NCBI GenBank assembly: GCA_017883265.1 | Contig: JADGNX010000003.1 | Location: forward strand, 1-59,102 | Source: Thermoanaerobaculia bacterium | GTDB lineage: Bacteria > Acidobacteriota > Thermoanaerobaculia > Gp7-AA8 | DNA length: 59,102 bases | Direction of reading: 5' to 3' | In this document: piece after piece, positions 55,480 to 59,102 of the stretch | Position numbering within the stretch: the first letter of the stretch is position 1 | How the letters are laid out: each line of letters begins with the position of its first letter | The notes under the pieces: model-generated | What the model was told of the DNA's origin: nothing | Databases searched by the model: none | Seen by the model: the letters and a program-made list of their open reading frames with translations, nothing else | Program-made: the position numbers and the translations under genes

Positions 55480-56364
55480 ATGATGTGGGACAGCGAGGTG
55501 ACGGGAATGGCCGAGGACGAAGAGTGGAGCACATTGAGTGTCAAGGGGCAGAGTCGTTCCCGCGAGATCGAAGTAATCCGGCACCGGTATCGCGAGCATC
55601 TCGCCGCTTTGCAGCGACTGGCGGCCGACTCGCCTACCGAACGGCTGGCGGGCGAATATCGGCGCCTTCAGGAGGACATTCATCGTTCCATCTCCAAGCT
55701 CGACGAGATCGATGGCAGCGGCCTCGCAGTGGACCCGCGGGTCGACACCGCTGTGGGAAGAGCGACGACGCGCTCAGTCCCGGCGGGAGAGCGGGCCATC
55801 GAACCGGCCGGCTCAATCGATCGCGCCATCTACTCGGATGACGCGACTCGAATCGGTCACGGCGGGCCGGGCTCCGGAGCGCGTGTCATGCTGATTGCCC
55901 TCGTCGGAATCGTCGTCCTGGCCGTCCTCGGATTCTTTGTGTGGCGAGCCTCCTCGCACTCCAAAGAGCCCGATCGCATCGTGGAGGAGCGCACCGCGAC
56001 TGCCGGGACCGTCCACGAAGAACAGCCCGCCGTGGCAGCCACAGCTCCCCCCGAATCGCTGCTCAAGATCGTTCCCGCTTCGGCCGACTACGGCACGATC
56101 CGCAAGGGGACACGCGCCGTCCGCCAGTTCGAGATCACCAACGGAGGAACGGCTCCTCTCCCTATCCGCGCTTCGCGATCGAACTGCCGTTGTCTCTTCT
56201 ACGAATACTCCGGACAGATTGCTCCGAAGAAGAAGGAGAGCATCACCGTCACCATCGATGGAGCCAAAGCGAAACGAGGGCCGCTCGACGAAACGGTTCA
56301 GGTAGCATCGAAGAACGATCAGACGATGACGGCGTCATTCTCAATCCACGCGGTCATCAAGTAG
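55480..56364 (+). CDS. Single-pass membrane protein with C-terminal DUF1573-like domain
   Basis: 294 residues. The first ~135 are cytosolic, charged and helical (R-H-R-Y-R-E-H-L-A-A-L-Q-R-L, possibly a short coiled coil). One transmembrane helix (about 137-157, M-L-I-A-L-V-G-I-V-V-L-A-V-L-G-F-F-V-W) is followed by a linker and a C-terminal Ig-like domain (about 195-294): D-Y-G-T-I-R-K-G-T-R-A-V-R-Q-F-E-I-T-N-G-G, R-S-N-C-R-C and the closing strands resemble DUF1573/ASPM-type beta-sandwiches. The start is uncertain: ATG 55480 or ATG 55507, the latter with GAGGTG upstream. Function is unknown. Confidence 0.62.
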   Translation: MMWDSEVTGMAEDEEWSTLSVKGQSRSREIEVIRHRYREHLAALQRLAADSPTERLAGEYRRLQEDIHRSISKLDEIDGSGLAVDPRVDTAVGRATTRSVPAGERAIEPAGSIDRAIYSDDATRIGHGGPGSGARVMLIALVGIVVLAVLGFFVWRASSHSKEPDRIVEERTATAGTVHEEQPAVAATAPPESLLKIVPASADYGTIRKGTRAVRQFEITNGGTAPLPIRASRSNCRCLFYEYSGQIAPKKKESITVTIDGAKAKRGPLDETVQVASKNDQTMTASFSIHAVIK

Positions 56365-56375
56365 TTGGAAGTCCC

Positions 56376-58478
56376 TCAGTGCGGCCGCGACTGCAGAAAC
56401 CGCAGGTACGAGTCGATGTTCGCGGGCGAAGGTTTGAGATGCAGCGCATTCGTCAGCAGTGTGTTGCTGCCGTCATGGTCGATGGCCATGGCCTTCGTGA
56501 CGTGGCCGATCGCATCTCCGATCCGGCCCTGCCTGGCCTCGAGTAGCGCCGTGTAGATCAAAGGCTCGGGTGAGCCGGTGCGGAGCGCTGCGGCGCGGCT
56601 GAACTTCTCGAGCGCTGCGGCATCGCGCTCATGCCGGGTCAGAATGGCGCCGAGGTTCATCAGTGCATCGTAGAGTCCGGGCTCCAGACGCAGCGCGCTC
56701 TGGTAGTGGCGGATGGCGTCGTCATCACGGCCCACCCTGGCCAGCGCCGCCCCGAGATCGTTCTCTATCTCGGCCGAGTCGGGATCTTCCGCGGCGGCCT
56801 GCTCGTAGAACGCGATTGCCTCAGCCGGTTTCTCCTCGGCAATCCGAAGATCGCCCTCCAGCTTCGGACTGCGTCGAATGCCCAGCGCCGTCTGCAGTTC
56901 GCGCGTTGCCGCTGCCCGATCGCCGCGCACCAGCTCGAGCGCGCCGAGGTTCTGGTGCGCTTCGACACTTTGCGGCATGAGCCGGATGGCCATCGCAAAC
57001 TCGCCGCGCGCGGCATCGGTCCGACCCTGGCTCTGCAGCACCAGGCCCAGCGCGTTGTGCGCCTGCGCATCGTTGGGGTTCATGGCCAGCGCTCTCGACA
57101 GCTCCGATGCCGCTCGATCGTAGTCATGCCGGTCGAGCCACGCCGTGCCGAGATAGCGGTGGGCGAGAAAGTTCGGATCGGTGGAGTGGGCAGCATGGGC
57201 GAAGAGAGTGACCGAGTCGCGAAAGTATCGCGCCTCCGTCGCCGAAGCTACCGCGCATCCCGCGATCAGCAAGGCGCCGGCCATTGCCAGCCATCGGCGT
57301 GCTTCCCGGGCGGGGAACAGATCGGCCGCCAGCCAGACCGCGCCGATGAAGATGCCGATCAGCGGCACGTAGGTGTAGCGGTCGGCCATCGCCTGCTCTC
57401 CAACCTGGACGATTCCGATGACCGGGACCAGCGATCCGATGAACCAGAGCCATCCCGTCACGAGATAGCGGCGCCGCGCGCCGTATACGAGAACGGCAAC
57501 GGTGATTGCGAGGAGCAGCAACGTTGCGCCGGTGGCCAGAGAAGGCGAGATCACGCGACGGTACGGATAGACGATGGCCAGACCGGCCGGCAGAAGGGTC
57601 TTGCCAAGATAGCCGGCGTAGGCAATCGAAGCATTCGCGGCGCGCGCCAGCAGTGGCACGTTGACCACGCTGGCCATCGCGGATCGCTGAGCCGCCAGGG
57701 TCACGGCACTGGAGATTGCCACCATGATGAAGAGCGGCACCTTTTCGATGATCAGCGGATCGATCGTCCTGCGATCCAGTCGCTTCATGCGGTCGAGAGG
57801 CCACCAGTCGAGGAGCAGCATGAGAAACGGAGCCGTCACCAGCATCGGTTTGGCCATGAGACCGAGGGCGAACGAAGCGATCACGAGGCCATACCAGAGT
57901 GGCTTTCTCGTCCAGCTCCATCGAGCGTAGAACAGAAAGGTGAGCATCAGTAGAACGGTGCTCAGCACATCCTTCCGCTCGGACAGCCAGGCGACCGATT
58001 CCACATGGAGCGGGTGAACGGCGAAGAGCGCGGCGACCATCGCGCTGCGCCAGAGGGCGCCGGTGGCCTCCGACAACAGCAGAAAGAGGACGGCGGCCGC
58101 CGCTGCATGCAGGGCCACGTTCACCAGGAGGTGCAGTCCCGGCCGCATCCCGAACAGCTGGACGTCCAGCATGTGAGAAAGCCATGTGACAGGATGCCAG
58201 TTGGAAGCGTGAAAGGTGGTGAAGGCCCAGCGGAAGCCTTGCGCCGTCAGGCCGCTCTTAACCTGCGGATTCCGCGAAACGTAATCGGGATCGTCGTAGA
58301 TGAGGAAGGTGTGGGTGGCGAGCTGTCCGAAAACTGCGGCGACGATGGCGCAGAGGCCGGCGATGATGGCCATTGATGGAGGACCGAAGGGGAGTGCGCC
58401 GGAGAGGACCGCGTCGGCGGAGACCGCATCGCGACCCTCGAGCCGCTGTTCCTTTTTCGATCGTGAACGCTTTCCCAT
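56376..58478 (-). CDS. TMTC-like membrane protein with C-terminal TPR repeats
   Basis: 700 residues. The N-terminal ~430 hold about ten transmembrane helices with the T-F-L-I-Y-D-D-P-D-Y-V, H-P-V-T-W-L-S-H-M-L-D and H-P-L-H-V-E-S-V-A-W-L-S-E-R-K-D motifs of TMTC/PMT-like O-glycosyltransferases. The C-terminal ~260 residues form about six TPR units (for example A-L-A-M-N-P-N-D-A-Q-A-H-N-A-L-G and A-L-R-L-E-P-G-L-Y-D-A-L-M-N-L-G). Eukaryotic TMTCs O-mannosylate cadherins; the bacterial role is unknown. It is convergent with the DUF1573-like gene (11-base gap). A self-complementary GCCCGCGCGCGGGC lies in its leader. Confidence 0.83.
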   Translation of the reverse strand: MGKRSRSKKEQRLEGRDAVSADAVLSGALPFGPPSMAIIAGLCAIVAAVFGQLATHTFLIYDDPDYVSRNPQVKSGLTAQGFRWAFTTFHASNWHPVTWLSHMLDVQLFGMRPGLHLLVNVALHAAAAAVLFLLLSEATGALWRSAMVAALFAVHPLHVESVAWLSERKDVLSTVLLMLTFLFYARWSWTRKPLWYGLVIASFALGLMAKPMLVTAPFLMLLLDWWPLDRMKRLDRRTIDPLIIEKVPLFIMVAISSAVTLAAQRSAMASVVNVPLLARAANASIAYAGYLGKTLLPAGLAIVYPYRRVISPSLATGATLLLLAITVAVLVYGARRRYLVTGWLWFIGSLVPVIGIVQVGEQAMADRYTYVPLIGIFIGAVWLAADLFPAREARRWLAMAGALLIAGCAVASATEARYFRDSVTLFAHAAHSTDPNFLAHRYLGTAWLDRHDYDRAASELSRALAMNPNDAQAHNALGLVLQSQGRTDAARGEFAMAIRLMPQSVEAHQNLGALELVRGDRAAATRELQTALGIRRSPKLEGDLRIAEEKPAEAIAFYEQAAAEDPDSAEIENDLGAALARVGRDDDAIRHYQSALRLEPGLYDALMNLGAILTRHERDAAALEKFSRAAALRTGSPEPLIYTALLEARQGRIGDAIGHVTKAMAIDHDGSNTLLTNALHLKPSPANIDSYLRFLQSRPH

Positions 58479-58560
58479 CAGGAGCCCGCGCGCGGGCGGC
58501 GGCTAGTCTGTACGAGGTCATGGCGAGTGACAAGGGTCCAGGTGGCCGCGGAGCCGATCC

Positions 58561-58588
58561 ATTGGAGCAGCGGCCGCTTGGGGCGCCT
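58561..58588 (+). repeat. Degenerate REP-like palindrome
   Basis: ATTGGAGCAGCGGCCGCTTG plus GGGCGCC resembles, with several changes, the arm AGTGGAGCGGCGGTCGCTTC of the elements near the gas-vesicle cluster. It abuts the palindrome at 58590-58624, so two repeat families meet in one gap. Confidence 0.45.
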
Positions 58589-58589
58589 T

Positions 58590-58624
58590 GTAGCACAGAC
58601 AAGCACAGACACTTCTGTCTGTGC
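58590..58624. repeat. Palindromic repeat of the GCACAGACA family
   Basis: GCACAGACA-CTTC-TGTCTGTGC (58603-58624) is a perfect 9-bp stem with a 4-base loop, preceded by a partial direct copy GTAGCACAGACA. The same sequence forms the ends of the element at 17399-17571. It lies in the 172-base gap between the TMTC-like and iron-permease-like genes, and could act as a hairpin at the latter's 3' end. Confidence 0.8.
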
Positions 58625-58650
58625 CGCGGGTGGCTGACTCGCCACGAGCG

Positions 58651-59102
58651 TTACTGAGGGCTGACCGTCGCCTGATCGGACGTACGCGGCCCTACCTTCC
58701 TTCGCCGTTCGCGCTTGAAGGCGTGGCGTGCATCCGCCTCTTCGATGGAATGCGATTCGGTGATCCGCCCCTCGCTCGCCGCCATCGACGCCAGCCGTTT
58801 GTAATGGCCGCGCAGCATCCTCAACTCTTCTTCGGAGAGATCCTCGACGCTGATGAGGCGGTTGCTGGCCCCCTCCACTGCTGCGACGATCTCGTTGAGC
58901 TTGAGCTGGACGGCCAGCGACTCCTTGTTCTGGGCTCGCTGAATGAGAAAGACCATGAGGAACGTCACGATCGTGGTGCTGGTGTTGATGACGAGCTGCC
59001 ACGTGTCGGAGTAGTGGAAGATCGGTCCGAGAGCGCCCCAGACCACGACAGCGATCACGGCGAATGCGAAAGCCGGACTCGATCCTGTCCAGACGGTTAC
59101 GC
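58651..59102 (-). CDS. Low-affinity iron permease family protein, N-terminally truncated by the window edge
   Basis: The frame stays open to the end of the window; at least 149 residues are visible. V-I-A-V-V-V-W-G-A-L-G-P-I-F-H-Y-S-D-T-W-Q-L-V-I-N-T-S-T-T-I-V-T-F-L-M-V-F-L-I-Q-R-A-Q-N matches the bacterial low-affinity iron permease (Fet4-like) family: two transmembrane helices followed by a charged cytosolic tail. The V-T-V-W-T-G-S-S-P-A-F-A-F segment before the first internal GTG (59058) also fits, so the true start lies beyond 59102. The tail, with R-K-R/E-R-R-R-K-V, is longer than usual. An iron role is inferred from the family name only. Confidence 0.78.
   Translation of the reverse strand, partial: VTVWTGSSPAFAFAVIAVVVWGALGPIFHYSDTWQLVINTSTTIVTFLMVFLIQRAQNKESLAVQLKLNEIVAAVEGASNRLISVEDLSEEELRMLRGHYKRLASMAASEGRITESHSIEEADARHAFKRERRRKVGPRTSDQATVSPQ

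Overview
The window is a G+C-rich (low 60s percent by eye) stretch of a diderm bacterial chromosome. It has an OmpW-like outer-membrane barrel, SecA, CarD, methylmalonyl-CoA epimerase and many TTG/GTG starts. An Acidobacteriota-type (Thermoanaerobaculia-like) genome fits this gene mix, but no marker in the window settles the phylum. Genes are densely packed, no gene-free gap exceeds 300 bases, and no rRNA, tRNA, prophage or transposase gene was seen.

Layout. 1-3.7 kb: tail of aroA, a CNNM/CorC membrane protein behind a possible 15-codon leader ORF, a LOG-family protein and a BadF/NagK-type kinase. 3.7-13.4 kb: OmpW-like barrel, secA, M50 protease, a degenerate alkaline-phosphatase-superfamily membrane protein, a YfhO-like protein and tyrA. 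13.5-16.7 kb: queC and queE of the queuosine/7-deazaguanine pathway, separated by an asnB on the other strand. 16.7-24.7 kb: methylmalonyl-CoA epimerase with a small unknown partner, a palindrome-bounded repeat element, deoA-deoB nucleoside salvage, carD with clear promoter and terminator, lipA, xer recombinase and a lytic transglycosylase. 24.8-35.9 kb, mostly minus strand: RsbU/SpoIIE-type phosphatase, a MacAB-like export system with two permeases, enoyl-CoA hydratase, a large exported beta-propeller-like protein and mutY.

36-42 kb holds the most distinctive locus: a gas-vesicle cluster (gvpF1-gvpG, then an ArsA/Get3-like tandem ATPase, gvpF2, a gvpM/S-type gene, gvpF3, gvpK, gvpJ, gvpA). 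No gvpN or gvpC is present in the window. The ATPase has two P-loops and a Get3-like CxxC, and I see no cysteines in the segments where arsenite-pump ArsA binds metalloid. It may serve as a chaperone for the hydrophobic GvpA-type subunits. The block from the ATPase to gvpA lies between two directly oriented copies of an 87-89 bp REPIN/MITE-like element.

42-59 kb: S9 peptidase, thiG, a polyprenol-type membrane glycosyltransferase candidate, small VOC and ribbon-helix-helix-like proteins, xdhC, a YfiT/DinB protein, an operon of mprF (lysyl-phosphatidylglycerol synthase) with two VirJ/AcvB-type hydrolases, nadE coupled to a small lipoprotein, a DUF1573-like membrane protein, a TMTC-like TPR protein and the start of an iron-permease-like gene.

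Two window-wide patterns stand out. At least fourteen start codons have a TANNNT-type -10 hexamer only 6-12 bases upstream and usually no Shine-Dalgarno, which suggests widespread leaderless transcription. Several families of short palindromic intergenic repeats recur across the window.
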